Of a stretch of 34,843 bases of DNA, positions 1 to 8,308 are shown piece by piece (positions within the stretch are counted from its first letter, which is position 1; each line of letters opens with the position of its first letter). The notes beneath the pieces are model-generated. The model made no database searches and was not told the DNA's origin. It saw only the letters and a program-made list of their open reading frames with translations. This DNA is from Methanosarcina sp. Ant1. GTDB taxonomy: Archaea > Halobacteriota > Methanosarcinia > Methanosarcinales > Methanosarcinaceae. Location of the stretch: the NCBI GenBank assembly GCA_001714685.2, contig MDTP02000064.1:1-34843 (forward strand), in the 5' to 3' direction. The translations under genes were made by a program, and so were the position numbers.

Positions 1-467
1 ATATATTTGATGAAAATACCTCTAAAAATTGGAGGATTTTTATGAAGTGCAAAATTTTGCGCTGAAATCTTTACGATAGGTAACTATTAGCTACTTTTAC
101 GACTCTATCTTATTAAGGGCAAAAACATCCCTATTTTCCAGTACGAAAAGATTTCTTGTTTAAATGTGTAAGAAGGTTATACCGAAAATTGGCTAGTTAC
201 TACTGATTTTAACTGCTAGGACTTTATAATTATAATATAGATTAAAGTTTAAGGAATAAAATAAACAACGTCCTGTATATGCATCTCGTATAAAGGCTAC
301 ATCTGTAATAATGTAGAGAAATAATGTAGAGAATGTCAAATACCTTGCTTTGCGAGAATCTTTATAAATAGAGGCCTTAAGATTTTCATATTTTTTAAGG
401 GGCAACATCCTGGTTATTAAGGTGAAGGACTTCGTGGTCTTCGATGTATCATGAGTTGGTATATTTC
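1..467. other. AT-rich stretch without a supported gene
   Basis: No convincing gene is seen. A minus-strand open frame at 193-408 (71 codons) has no clear ribosome binding site, no recognisable domain and AT-driven composition, so I do not call it. Positions 46-63 form a near-perfect palindrome centred on GCAAAATTTTGC, with one imperfect pair, and a weak CCTC/GAGG stem lies at about 20-36. A short GAAGGAC/GTCTTC imperfect repeat lies near 423-441, downstream of the minus-strand gene that follows, and may be part of its 3' end. Confidence 0.4.
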
Positions 468-986
468 TTAATTACAGATACTCCTTTCCATTAATTCAAT
501 TTGTCCAATTTTATCTTCTCCCCATTTTTGTTCTGCTTCCTCACTCCATCTGAGTTTACATTCTCCAATCATAGATTTTGGGATTGCAAAAATGTTTGCT
601 CTTGCGTTTAGAGTACACTTTAACCATTTGTATTGGTTTCCTTCAGCATCATATACCATGTAGTAATCAAGTTTAAACGCGCTCGGTATCTCGGAGGAAT
701 CATAGTAAACTTCTTTTAGCCCTTCTTTTGGCTCTTTTCTTGATCTTCGCTTTCTTTTTTCGATCTCAATTTCTTTCTTTCTTATGTTTTCCAGATGCCA
801 TAAACAACTATCAACTTCACTTTTAAATACAATCATATGCCATTTTAGAGAATGTGAATACTGTTTTCTTAGAAGTCTATGTAATTCGGCGATTATATCA
901 AAGTCATTTGTTGTATTTTCAATTTTTGCCATAATTTCTTTCATTCTGGCCAGATTTGCTTTCTGTCTTTCTTCACTAGTTGCCAT
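468..986 (-). CDS. hypothetical protein, charged, with coiled-coil-like centre
   Basis: I do not recognise this family. The product is about 172 residues from an ATG at 986; a GTG at 998 would add four residues, but neither has a strong ribosome binding site. The N-terminal half is helical and rich in Lys, Glu and Arg, ending in a basic run around residues 75-95 (KRKRRSRKEPK), which could bind nucleic acid. The C-terminal half has a more globular pattern with Trp, Tyr and Phe (for example YYMVYDAEGNQYKWLKC), which argues for a real folded protein. A TATA-like AT-rich element lies at about 1035-1046 in the right orientation. It is surrounded by gene-poor DNA, so it may be an accessory gene. 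No function is proposed. Confidence 0.55.
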   Translation of the reverse strand: MATSEERQKANLARMKEIMAKIENTTNDFDIIAELHRLLRKQYSHSLKWHMIVFKSEVDSCLWHLENIRKKEIEIEKRKRRSRKEPKEGLKEVYYDSSEIPSAFKLDYYMVYDAEGNQYKWLKCTLNARANIFAIPKSMIGECKLRWSEEAEQKWGEDKIGQIELMERSICN

Positions 987-1274
987 AGTTATCAACACAA
1001 CTCACTAATGTTTATTTTATTGTGTATATACAGAGATTATATTTTAAACCTTCGTATTAGTAAAGAATAGGGAGTGAAAATAGCCCAAAGAAGAGACAAT
1101 AGAATAGAAAATCTGGAGGTTTTTAATTTAAAACTCTGCGTTAAACTATTGATAAAATTATAAAGATTTTTAACTCGAAAAAGAAAATTAAAATTACACA
1201 GTTTTCACTATATCTTAACCAGTTTGTATTAATATTTCAATTTAGAAGGTCCAATAAAACATAAAAATGCCTGA

Positions 1275-1539
1275 ATTATAGATGGCGATTTTAATATTAG
1301 AAAGGGATTAAATGTTCGCCTTCTATTCAGTGATAAAGGATTGTCTTTTAGAGCTGCAGTATCCTGTGAAGCAACTCGACATCAGGGTCTAGCTTATATG
1401 GTACGAGCGACGCTTTTCGGAGGATAAAAAAGTTAGGAGAATCGCATCTGAGATGGAAAAAGATGATTACAGAAAAATAAAGAGGAGGAGAACTTATCCT
1501 CTTAATAAAAAGAGTTTTTTGTTTTATTTTGACCTATAA
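1275..1539 (+). pseudogene. possible frameshifted gene remnant
   Basis: Two open stretches follow one another in different frames without an ATG start. The first (1275-1427) contains the residues FSDKGLSFRAAVSCEAT and ends at TAA. The second (1423-1539) contains VRRIASEMEKDDYRKIKRRR and ends at TAA next to the pheT 3' end. Their amino-acid make-up is protein-like rather than low complexity, and the four-base overlap is what a single indel would give. I cannot name a family; a transposase or phage gene relic is one possibility. The second frame also runs through the duplicated pheT tail, so part of it may be coincidence. Confidence 0.25.
1480..1503 (-). terminator. hairpin downstream of pheT, minus strand
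   Basis: AAGAGGA (1480-1486) and TCCTCTT (1497-1503) form a 7-bp stem with a 10-nt loop. Read on the minus strand the hairpin is followed by TTATTTTTC, so it would serve to end pheT transcription, about 55 bases after its stop codon. Confidence 0.45.
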
Positions 1540-1571
1540 GATCGTTTCATTTCATTTTAACCTATAAGATC
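1526..1571. repeat. direct repeat duplicating the pheT 3' end
   Basis: The 18-mer ATTTTGACCTATAAGATC at 1526-1543 recurs with one change at 1554-1571, a spacing of 28 bases. The second copy contains the pheT stop codon and its last codons, so the first is a duplicate of the gene's 3' end. Confidence 0.8.
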
Positions 1572-3185
1572 ATTGAGATCAAGCTCAAACCCAACAACTG
1601 TATATCCGAGCGCGAAATTGCTTATTACTTCCGGATGGAGTTCTCCAAATACCCCGAATTTCTTGCCTTTGAGATATACGTCTGCCCGCCTACCTTCGAG
1701 GAATGCAGGGTCTTCGGACTCTTTTACTTCATAGGGGAGCATCATTTCCCTCATCAGGGCATCTACAACCTCATAGATCTCAGTAAAGTTTGCCTGCGGG
1801 TGAATCGAAACAGCAGATACATGCTGGCCGGTCTTTTCATTGCTTACAACCTCACCGAACTCAAAGATCTTCTGGGGAAGTTCTCTGTGCTGGTTTAAGG
1901 CCAGGATTTCAAGAAGGTTAGGAAGCAAAGTTGCCCTGAGCATTGTCTGGTCTTCGCTGATCGGGTGAAGCACATACGTAATATCATCTGTTTTTGGCCT
2001 GCGCATATTCTCGAAGTTTATTTTTTCGCTTGTAAGTGTAAAAGGCATTACCTCATAGTAACCCAGGCCAACCATTATCTCGTTTACAGGAGAACGCAAT
2101 AGAGAAATCGGATGAGACTTTCCTGCTGTATAGGTCTCAGGAATTTTTACTTTGATATTTTCATAACCATAGCCTTTGGCAATATCTTCTACAAGGTCAT
2201 AATTATGGAGGATATCTGCTCTGTAGGCTGGCACTTTTACCTCAACTGTCTCCTCGTCAAGGGCTTTCGCTCCAAAACGCATCCTTTCAAGCTGTTTAAC
2301 AACTTCTTCTACGGAAAGTTCCATACCAAGCAGGGACTTTACTTCAGTTTTCGTAAGGAACCTGGTTTTTGGCTCGAGATCAGGCAGAATAAGTTCTTCG
2401 CCATTTGGCCTGAAGACCCTTACAAATTCTATCTGTCCGCCACGCTCGGCAAGGGCTGTGACAACAATGTTTAGAGTCGTATATACAGCTTCTCCAAGCC
2501 CTGTTACATCGATAAAGAGATCAGTCGTGTTTTCGGTCACACTTGTAAGTGTCCCGTTAATAATGGGCGGGAAGGACAGCACATTGTCATTTGCGTCCAG
2601 GATTATCGGGTATTTTTCAAAACCCCTTACGAGATGGGCAAACCTTTTGCCTTTGGGATGCTTTTCCAGGATTTCGGTCATACTCATCTTTTCAGTGTAA
2701 TCAAGAGGCACGAACTCGAAATTAGGGTCAACTGCCATATAGCGGAAAGGTGGCTTCACGTTTGAGAGATCATGAACTCCTACAGAAACTTTTTTCCTGT
2801 TTCTCCCAAGCCCCCAGTGCAGGTCTTCCTGAAGGTCCATAAGGGATTTTATGGAAGAGGATGTGAACTTTACGCCCCTGACAACCGCGCACCCAAGGAA
2901 GGGCCTGATTCTCAGGATATCCTCGCTGACAGAGATCGAAACCTTGTAAGGCTTCACCTCATATTCGGAAAGTCCGATCTCAAGGTCCAGGAAACCCCGC
3001 ATTGCCCTGGCTGCTCCTTCCACACTATAAAGGTCAGGCCTGTCAGGGAAGAACTCTATATCAATAGATTCGTCTTCAACCCTTTCAATATCAGCCCCTA
3101 TCATGGGCACCCTTTTTATGATGATTTCCTTATCTGTTCCTGTGAGCTTTTCGAGGTCATCGTACTGCAAGGTAATTACTGGCAT
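1557..3185 (-). CDS. pheT: phenylalanine--tRNA ligase beta subunit
   Basis: This is the beta subunit of the cytoplasmic alpha2-beta2 enzyme that charges tRNA(Phe). The 542-residue length matches the archaeal/eukaryotic-type beta subunit, which is shorter than the bacterial one because it lacks the N-terminal tRNA-binding and C-terminal anticodon-binding extensions. Visible parts are the start [16 protein letters not shown], a central B3/B4 editing-like region around residues 90-260, a B5 domain around 270-350, and a C-terminal catalytic-like core with [31 protein letters not shown], including the typical LR..LLP.LL.....N motif. No pheS lies next to it, which is common in archaea where the two genes are unlinked. 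It is divergent from rnhB. The ribosome binding site is weak (GAGATG about 9 bases upstream). Confidence 0.96.
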   Translation of the reverse strand: MPVITLQYDDLEKLTGTDKEIIIKRVPMIGADIERVEDESIDIEFFPDRPDLYSVEGAARAMRGFLDLEIGLSEYEVKPYKVSISVSEDILRIRPFLGCAVVRGVKFTSSSIKSLMDLQEDLHWGLGRNRKKVSVGVHDLSNVKPPFRYMAVDPNFEFVPLDYTEKMSMTEILEKHPKGKRFAHLVRGFEKYPIILDANDNVLSFPPIINGTLTSVTENTTDLFIDVTGLGEAVYTTLNIVVTALAERGGQIEFVRVFRPNGEELILPDLEPKTRFLTKTEVKSLLGMELSVEEVVKQLERMRFGAKALDEETVEVKVPAYRADILHNYDLVEDIAKGYGYENIKVKIPETYTAGKSHPISLLRSPVNEIMVGLGYYEVMPFTLTSEKINFENMRRPKTDDITYVLHPISEDQTMLRATLLPNLLEILALNQHRELPQKIFEFGEVVSNEKTGQHVSAVSIHPQANFTEIYEVVDALMREMMLPYEVKESEDPAFLEGRRADVYLKGKKFGVFGELHPEVISNFALGYTVVGFELDLNDLIG

Positions 3186-3313
3186 TGGGAATTCATCTCG
3201 TCTGTTGCTAGCTAACTTAACTCCAAAAATACCAACTTAAGATTTAATGCTTTTGTTTCAGGAAGTGTTCGAAATATTCTGGAAGAATATATTGTAGGTA
3301 AAAAGAGCAAGCC

Positions 3314-3326
3314 TTAATAAATAAAA
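3314..3326 (+). promoter_or_regulatory. TATA-like element upstream of rnhB
   Basis: An AT-rich run TTAATAAATAAAA lies about 40-50 bases before the rnhB start, the expected place for an archaeal TATA box plus a short leader that carries the GGAGG at 3350-3354. Confidence 0.4.
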
Positions 3327-3363
3327 AAAGCGCTCTTCTCTCAAATCAGGAGGCAGCCAGAGA

Positions 3364-4035
3364 ATGATGATAGCAGGAATCGATGAAGCCGGAAAAGGAC
3401 CTGTAATCGGGCCCATGTGCATAGGAGGCGTAAAAATTGAGGAGTCTAAGGGCCATATCCTCAAGGTGCTAGGTGTTGCTGATTCCAAGAAATTGACGCC
3501 GAGAAAAAGAGAACAGCTTGCAACCCAGATCAAAAAGCATGCAGAAGGCTTTTTCGTTCTTGAGGTCAGCCCCTCTCAGATTGATGAACTCCGGAAGATC
3601 ATGAGCATGAACGAAATAATGGTGGTCTGCTTTGCTAAAGTGCTTGAGCAGCTAAAGCCTGATCTGGTGTATGTGGACGCCGCCGACGTTAAAGCTGAAC
3701 GTTTTGCCGAAAATCTTCGCAGGCAGTATGCAAAAACCAGTCCTGTTCACTCAAAGGAAATAGAAATCATCTCCATGCACCAGGCAGATGCAATCTATCC
3801 CACGGTTTCAGCAGCCTCCATCATTGCAAAGGTACGCAGGGATGAGTTGATCGAAGAGCTCAAAAAAGAGTGGGGCATGGATTTTGGGAGCGGATACCCC
3901 TCTGATCCTAAGACAAAGGAATTTCTGCTGAAATGGGGAAAAGAACACAATGGGGAGTTTCCAAGCATTGTCAGGCAGTCCTGGCAGACTGTAGAAAATA
4001 TCAGGGAAGAACTAAAAAAAGCCGAAAAGAAGTGA
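3364..4035 (+). CDS. rnhB: ribonuclease HII
   Basis: This enzyme cuts the RNA strand of RNA/DNA hybrids and removes single ribonucleotides and Okazaki primers. The 223-residue length is typical. The family signature GIDEAGKGPVIGP begins at residue 5, giving the metal ligands Asp7 and Glu8. The other acidic residues are Asp105 in LVYVDAADV and Asp142 in HQADAIYPTVSAASIIAKV. A strong ribosome binding site GGAGG lies nine bases before the ATG at 3364; a second ATG follows immediately at 3367. The gene is divergent from pheT and has its own promoter-like element. All catalytic residues are present, so it should be active. Confidence 0.96.
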   Translation: MMIAGIDEAGKGPVIGPMCIGGVKIEESKGHILKVLGVADSKKLTPRKREQLATQIKKHAEGFFVLEVSPSQIDELRKIMSMNEIMVVCFAKVLEQLKPDLVYVDAADVKAERFAENLRRQYAKTSPVHSKEIEIISMHQADAIYPTVSAASIIAKVRRDELIEELKKEWGMDFGSGYPSDPKTKEFLLKWGKEHNGEFPSIVRQSWQTVENIREELKKAEKK

Positions 4036-4142
4036 AAAATGGGAAAATAATAAGCTGAAAAAAAGTGAAAAATCAAGAAATAACAAAAGAAAAACTACAG
4101 AATAAACAGATATTCAGAAGAGAAATATTCCGAAAAATGGAA

Positions 4143-4163
4143 AAGATCCTGGAAAAGGATCTT
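4143..4163 (-). terminator. hairpin terminator between rnhB and the NosD-like gene
   Basis: AAGATCCT (4143-4150) and AGGATCTT (4156-4163) form a perfect 8-bp stem with a 5-nt loop. On the minus strand it is followed by TTTTCCATTTTTC, so it fits best as terminator for the secreted beta-helix gene, though it could act for both convergent genes. Confidence 0.55.
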
Positions 4164-4322
4164 ATCAATAAGACATTTACAATAAAGGTTTTCTCACTTA
4201 CCTACCAATCGCCTCATATCGTTTTCCTCATAAATTGAGATATCAGGGATTGCAAATAATGCTCTCCTTGATATTTAGTAACAGGTGGCAATTTATTTAT
4301 GGAATTTGATTTGATAGATTAT

Positions 4323-5408
4323 TTACATACTGTTATTGCCACTCATGTTTTCTGATGTATTACCACTCATATTTTCTGAGGTATTAATACTTATATTTAC
4401 TGAAGTATTGCCTGAGAAAAGAGGCATGTAGTCTATGCTTTCGGTTGTCTGGTTAATAACGTATGGAGTATCGCCTACGCCGTTTCCGTCAGCGTCTTGT
4501 CCGGTATAGTTACTCCAGAAGTTACCTTTTGAATCGCTGTTCCATATGTTTTTTCCCTCGTCAACTGCATTAAGGAAGTTGGAAAATTTGTTCTCATAGA
4601 TGGCGTTATCAGCTGACTCTGTGAAGTACACACCAACATCATTCAGGTACAGGCTATTATTGATCATATAGTTGGATTTTGCTCCCTGACCAAGAATCCC
4701 ATATACGTTTCTCATAATAAAGTTATAAGTAAATGTATTTCCCTGAGACATTCCTAGGAGAACTCCTATCATATTTGAGTCCGCGGCATTATTAACAAGG
4801 GTATTATTCACGGAATTATTCAGCAAGATTCCATTACTATTTGTCGTCACCGTGTTATTGGACAGAACATTATCGTTAGAGTTAACAAGGGCAATTCCGT
4901 CCTTCCCAAGGCTTACGAGGTTGTTGTCAAGGTAGTTGCTTTTCGAACCATTGATAGAAATACCTATGTCATTAAGTACTAAGGCATTGTTGCTCAACGA
5001 ACAATTCTCCACTCCTTTAAGATTAATTCCGATCTCATCTCGTTCCGTTCCGGAAGGGCCTCCTATTATATAGAAGCCTTTTATATTCACATTGTTTGAG
5101 TAGATGTCAAAGACATCATTTTCCGAACCAGCGCCTATGACATATGTACGGTTAGTCTGGTTGGCTGAGAGAGTGGGATTTGAGAGAATTGTGAGTTCTT
5201 TATCCACTGCTACATTTTCCTGATACACTCCAGGGTTCACAAGGATCGTATCCCCGTTTTGTGCATTATTGACAGCTTCCTGGATCGAACTATAGTTGCC
5301 TCCTCCATTACTATCTACAGTAATAGCTGTAGCACCTGCCGGGGTTAATGTTGCCCCAAGCACAAAGAGGAAAATTATACAAATATTTTGAATAGATTGC
5401 CTTTTCAT
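4323..5408 (-). CDS. secreted NosD-like right-handed beta-helix protein
   Basis: The 361-residue product starts at ATG 5408, chosen because GGGGAG lies nine bases upstream; an in-frame TTG at 5414 is possible. A signal peptide is clear: basic KRQ, a hydrophobic core IIFLFVLGATL and a cleavage-like AGATA around residues 25-28. The region IQEAVNNAQNGDTILVNPGVY is the classic start of the NosD/PbH1 beta-helix family found in many Methanosarcina surface proteins. It is followed by repeating turns with asparagine ladders (for example SNDNVLSNNTV, GNTFTYNFI), and a terminal module with DADGNGVGDTPYVIN. The tail, about residues 335-361, is a degenerate N-T-S-E-N-M-S-G repeat rich in potential N-glycosylation sites and may be a spacer at the cell surface. 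No membrane anchor or S-layer domain is visible, so it is probably released or held by partners. Substrate unknown. Confidence 0.85.
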   Translation of the reverse strand: MKRQSIQNICIIFLFVLGATLTPAGATAITVDSNGGGNYSSIQEAVNNAQNGDTILVNPGVYQENVAVDKELTILSNPTLSANQTNRTYVIGAGSENDVFDIYSNNVNIKGFYIIGGPSGTERDEIGINLKGVENCSLSNNALVLNDIGISINGSKSNYLDNNLVSLGKDGIALVNSNDNVLSNNTVTTNSNGILLNNSVNNTLVNNAADSNMIGVLLGMSQGNTFTYNFIMRNVYGILGQGAKSNYMINNSLYLNDVGVYFTESADNAIYENKFSNFLNAVDEGKNIWNSDSKGNFWSNYTGQDADGNGVGDTPYVINQTTESIDYMPLFSGNTSVNISINTSENMSGNTSENMSGNNSM

Positions 5409-5991
5409 AAACAAATACTCCCCTTAATTAATTAAGTTATATAGACAGGAAAAAATAAATACTGTCTTTATACTAACTCATAGGAATAATAATTCGAGAT
5501 AATAAAAAGATTTTGAAATATATATTCTGAAAAATAAACCTGAACTCTTTTTTTTCTGCTTCATCTATCTATCTGCCAGCTACCGGAAAAACAATTCAGT
5601 TGGAGAAACCGGAAACCTGAAAACCTGTGAAATTGCCTGAAAAATAATTAAAGGTATGGAGAAAAAAAGAGAGGTAGAAAAAAGAGATTAATATAAAAAA
5701 GTAATGAATAAATTGCCAAAACTAGAATGATATAATTATTACCTTAATATGACAGATTCTACTAATTAGTACAGTATTTTCTTAAGAAAAAAGCATTGCA
5801 TCGGCGCAGAATCTTTCGGAAAAATGAAAAATGTCAAAAATCAAAAAACACAAGATAGAACTTTGAATTGTATGAAGAAAACATAAGCATGAAGCCCATT
5901 TATACATTATAAAATGTATGCTTCTGTCAAATTCGGGTTATTAAAAAATAAAAAAAGCTTGAAAAGAAAAAATCGAAAAAGAAATGCTGAT
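5409..5991. other. AT-rich intergenic stretch
   Basis: No gene is seen. A TATA-like sequence (TATATAAC on the minus strand, about 5435-5445) precedes the NosD-like gene at its right place. The rest is A-rich DNA with no open frame that looks coding. Confidence 0.45.
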
Positions 5992-6199
5992 CTATTGTTG
6001 CCAACTTTGTATTGCCGGAAATATTGCTGAGAAATTATCGATCGAAGTAGGCAAGTGGTCTATACTTTTTGTTGTCTGATTGACAACGTAAGGAGTGCCT
6101 ACGATACCATTCCCATCAGCAGCTGTTCCGGTAAAATTGTTCCACGAATTACCTTCTGAACTGCTGTTCCAGATGTTATTTCCTTCATCCATGGCGTTA
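5992..6199 (-). pseudogene. truncated C-terminal copy of the NosD-like gene
   Basis: The translation (NAMDEGNNIWNSSSEGNSWN, then NFTGTAADGNG and PYVVNQTTKSIDHLP) matches the terminal module of the intact neighbour at 4323-5408 (NAVDEGKNIWNSDSKGNFWS, then DADGNGVGDTPYVINQTTES). Only the last 68 or so codons survive. Similarity ends abruptly at 6199, one base before an inverted repeat, and no upstream beta-helix coding lies beyond. The ATG at 6192 is just the internal Val/Met position of the module, not a real start. This is a remnant of a tandem paralogue, unlikely to be made as a secreted protein. Confidence 0.8.
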
Positions 6200-6378
6200 G
6201 GTCGTCCACTGATATAGGGTTGGTGTTTTAGGGGGAAATATCTAAAGCTCCTCTTGATGGCGTTTTATGTTATTGCGACACGATAGTTCTAAAAACTCCA
6301 AAGTCACGAGAAAAGAATGAGGGTAGACGTTATTTTGATTATTGTGGAATAACAACAACTGAATACAAATGGACGACC
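6200..6378. repeat. 9-bp inverted repeat pair bounding a 179-bp segment
   Basis: GGTCGTCCA at 6200-6208 is repeated in inverse at 6370-6378. The left copy begins exactly where homology of the neighbouring NosD-like fragment stops. This could be the ends of a small inserted element, or a scar of recombination. No target-site duplication is obvious. Confidence 0.45.
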
Positions 6379-6405
6379 AGGAAATTCGGAGGTGATGTGT
6401 TCTAA
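6232..6405 (+). pseudogene. remnant open frame with GRF-like zinc-finger residues
   Basis: A 57-codon open frame runs from just after a TAG to TAA at 6403-6405 and has no ATG, so it is a fragment. Its centre reads CYCDTIVLKTPKSREK followed by NEGRRYFDYCG and, eight residues later, YKW. The order C-x-C, then G-R-R-Y-F, then C, then an aromatic-x-Trp is that of the GRF zinc finger found in some topoisomerases and nucleases, with one extra residue before the third Cys. Family assignment is by eye only. The frame crosses the right inverted repeat at 6370-6378. Confidence 0.35.
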
Positions 6406-6446
6406 TGTTTCTATTCCATCATATGTATTTATGTGTAAATATAGAT

Positions 6447-7382
6447 TTAACCGAGTTTCTTTAATTTTTCTAATGTCCTTTTCACACCTACCTTCGGATT
6501 AAGTTTCAATGCGATTTCAAAATGTTCAATTGCCTCAACGTTGTTTCCATGTAAAAGGAGAATTTCACCTAAAACCCTATGAATTTTTGATTTATTATCT
6601 CTATCAGAAAATCTTTGTAATCCTTTTTTTAGAGGAGTTATAAGTGAATCATATTCTCGGGGATCTGTATTTGCAGCAGAAAGCTCTCCTTTCAATTCTT
6701 TAATAGCTTCAAGGAATTCAATATCGTTTCCAACATTGATGCAATCATGTCTATAGAATTTAGAATCAATGAAAGTCCCTTCAAAAGTGTAACGGTAAGC
6801 TCTATTTTTATTATGTATCAGATACATGACCTTTTTTTTAGTATCAAAGCGGTAGCTTTCTGCCCAATTAAGCTCAGGTCCGATCGTTTCAGGCAATTTT
6901 TTCCATAACAATTTTCTTTTCTTTACATCAAAGAAAAATAGTTTACAGCTATCCGACTTATTGGTACTTTCTAAAGCCTGGCAAGCAGCAAAATGCCCGT
7001 CATCTGAAATGCCAGTATAACCAAGATTTGCCTTACATCTTTGCCTGATCAGAGTTTCTCCGTCTGCATTAATTATATTGAATACCCAATACATGCCCTT
7101 AGAAGTCCAATCATTTAGAATAAATACTCCCGAGTTTGAAACCATCCCATTATTAGGGTGTCTCATTTTAGCTTGAAGTTTTACCTTCCCGTTTTCGAGT
7201 AAAATGTATTTCCCTTTTTCATTTAGATCGTCCCATACCAAAATAAATTTGCCGTTTGGTGATCTATTATATTCCCCTGTAAAATCACCTATTGATAGAA
7301 GGTGGCCATTTATCGAATAATTTGATCTAGGCGAGTTTCCAAAATGCTCTGTTTTATTTTTCAAAAAGTCAAATATACCCAT
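6447..7382 (-). CDS. TPR-repeat protein with propeller-like N-terminal part
   Basis: The ATG at 7382 (MGIFDFLKNK) is preferred because GGTG lies about eight bases upstream; an earlier start at 7400 is possible. No signal peptide, so cytoplasmic. Residues about 20-220 contain repeated strands of the form NGKFILVWDD, SGVFILNDW and DGHFAACQAL spaced about 45 residues apart, like blades of a beta-propeller that reads out stored values. The C-terminal 80 residues form helical repeats, ending in a clear tetratricopeptide unit (GEILLLHGNNVEAIEHFEIA, then LKLNP). Such proteins usually scaffold other proteins; no partner is evident here. The gene lies between two decayed regions and has its own AT-rich surroundings, which suggests an accessory gene. 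Confidence 0.7.
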   Translation of the reverse strand: MGIFDFLKNKTEHFGNSPRSNYSINGHLLSIGDFTGEYNRSPNGKFILVWDDLNEKGKYILLENGKVKLQAKMRHPNNGMVSNSGVFILNDWTSKGMYWVFNIINADGETLIRQRCKANLGYTGISDDGHFAACQALESTNKSDSCKLFFFDVKKRKLLWKKLPETIGPELNWAESYRFDTKKKVMYLIHNKNRAYRYTFEGTFIDSKFYRHDCINVGNDIEFLEAIKELKGELSAANTDPREYDSLITPLKKGLQRFSDRDNKSKIHRVLGEILLLHGNNVEAIEHFEIALKLNPKVGVKRTLEKLKKLG

Positions 7383-7456
7383 ATTATAAACACCAAACAA
7401 AATGTATTTCTCACTCTATTATTACTCACCGTATAAATTATTATGATATTGGTTTT

Positions 7457-8057
7457 TTAAGAGGCATCAATCTCGAGGGCCTGGAAAGGCATTTTTTTGC
7501 AACTACTCACAGCCTTAAAAGCGAGTTCAAATTCCGAAGAGAAATACAGTGTTGTCCCTATCTGGGTTTTCAGGAATTTACCCATACCTCCAAACTGTAG
7601 ATCCTTCTCAGAAAAGCAGACGGAAAATTACTGTGCTCCTGGTTTCAGGAATTATACACATTTTTTACATATTTTTCCCGGTCTTCCGGAAATATATGGT
7701 GCAAAAATTTCCAGTCATAGCCAAAGTTAAACGTCTCTTTTACTTCATGCAGGTCGCCGAGGAGATCAGCGATAATAAACCTGCACCCGACTCCCCGTTT
7801 TTGTGCATTTTCAGTAGCGATCTTTATTGCTGTAGGAGAACTATCGACACCGATTACCTCAAATCCCTGGTCTGCCAGGTATATAGCAAGTTGCCGGCGC
7901 CGCAACCGAGATCAATGGTCCTGCAGGAACGGACTTTTCCATTTTGAACCAGCCCAAAAAGCGAATCCTGGGGTGTCTCGCTATTCCATGGAATTTTATC
8001 AAGCGGTACTTTCTGGTAAAGCACAAAAAACGCACAGCTACTAATGAAAAACTTATC
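7457..8057 (-). pseudogene. class I SAM-dependent methyltransferase, multiply disrupted
   Basis: The coding sequence can be followed through three segments on the minus strand. The first (8057 to about 7891) reads YQKVPLDKIPWNSETPQDS and TIDLGCGAGN, the glycine-rich SAM-binding motif I. A one-base loss near 7890-7892 moves it to a second frame with LAIYLADQGFEVIGVD, where the acidic residue ends motif I's following strand, and later LHHIFPEDREKYVKNVY. A further shift near 7648 and an in-frame TAA at 7628-7630 lead into SEKDLQFGGMGKFLKTQIGT and LYFSSEFEL. The same protein family is recognisable throughout, so this is a decayed gene and not overlapping ORFs. The N-terminus lacks an ATG; GTG at 8024 is the best remaining start. 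It should not give an active enzyme. Confidence 0.8.
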
Positions 8058-8268
8058 TCAAGGCTCGGTATCACTTCAGGCTGGCGGAATCTATGCCTAA
8101 GGCCATAAGAAGGACAACTATATAATAAACCCGAGAAATCTTCTAGCAATCTCGTCAAAAGGTTTCTTGCTGTTGCGGTGTAAAAATGGACTTATTCGGT
8201 TGAACTAAGAAACCGATAGCATTAAACGTCTAACTGTCTAAAATGTAAATTTAACTGTATGTCTGTTG

Positions 8269-8290
8269 AACTTGATTTTATGCATCAAGT
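8269..8290. other. small hairpin downstream of the DUF2111 gene
   Basis: ACTTGAT (8270-8276) and ATCAAGT (8284-8290) form a 7-bp stem 19 bases beyond the stop of the minus-strand DUF2111 gene. No T-run follows, so a terminator role is uncertain. The surrounding stretch 8058-8308 shows no gene. Confidence 0.3.
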
Positions 8291-8308
8291 GCATATGTCA
8301 TAATTAAT

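Larger units (their letters stand above)
999..1556. other. gene-poor interval between hypothetical gene and pheT
   Basis: This interval is AT-rich and holds no intact gene. On the plus strand, 1275-1427 and 1423-1539 are two adjacent open stretches in different frames, described separately as possible gene remnants. A terminator-like hairpin and a duplicated copy of the pheT 3' end also lie here. Confidence 0.5.

Noticed and set aside
193-408. 71-codon minus-strand open frame
   Set aside because: No ribosome binding site, no recognised domain and strongly AT-driven composition; may be chance.
7497-7947. Two plus-strand open frames (7497-7730 and 7549-7947)
   Set aside because: They are antisense to the decayed methyltransferase and have no family features.
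7859-8158. 99-codon minus-strand open frame beginning MTRLLEDFSGLLYSC
   Set aside because: It is a different frame of the methyltransferase pseudogene; the real coding frame reads VPLDKIPWNSETPQDS and TIDLGCGAGN.
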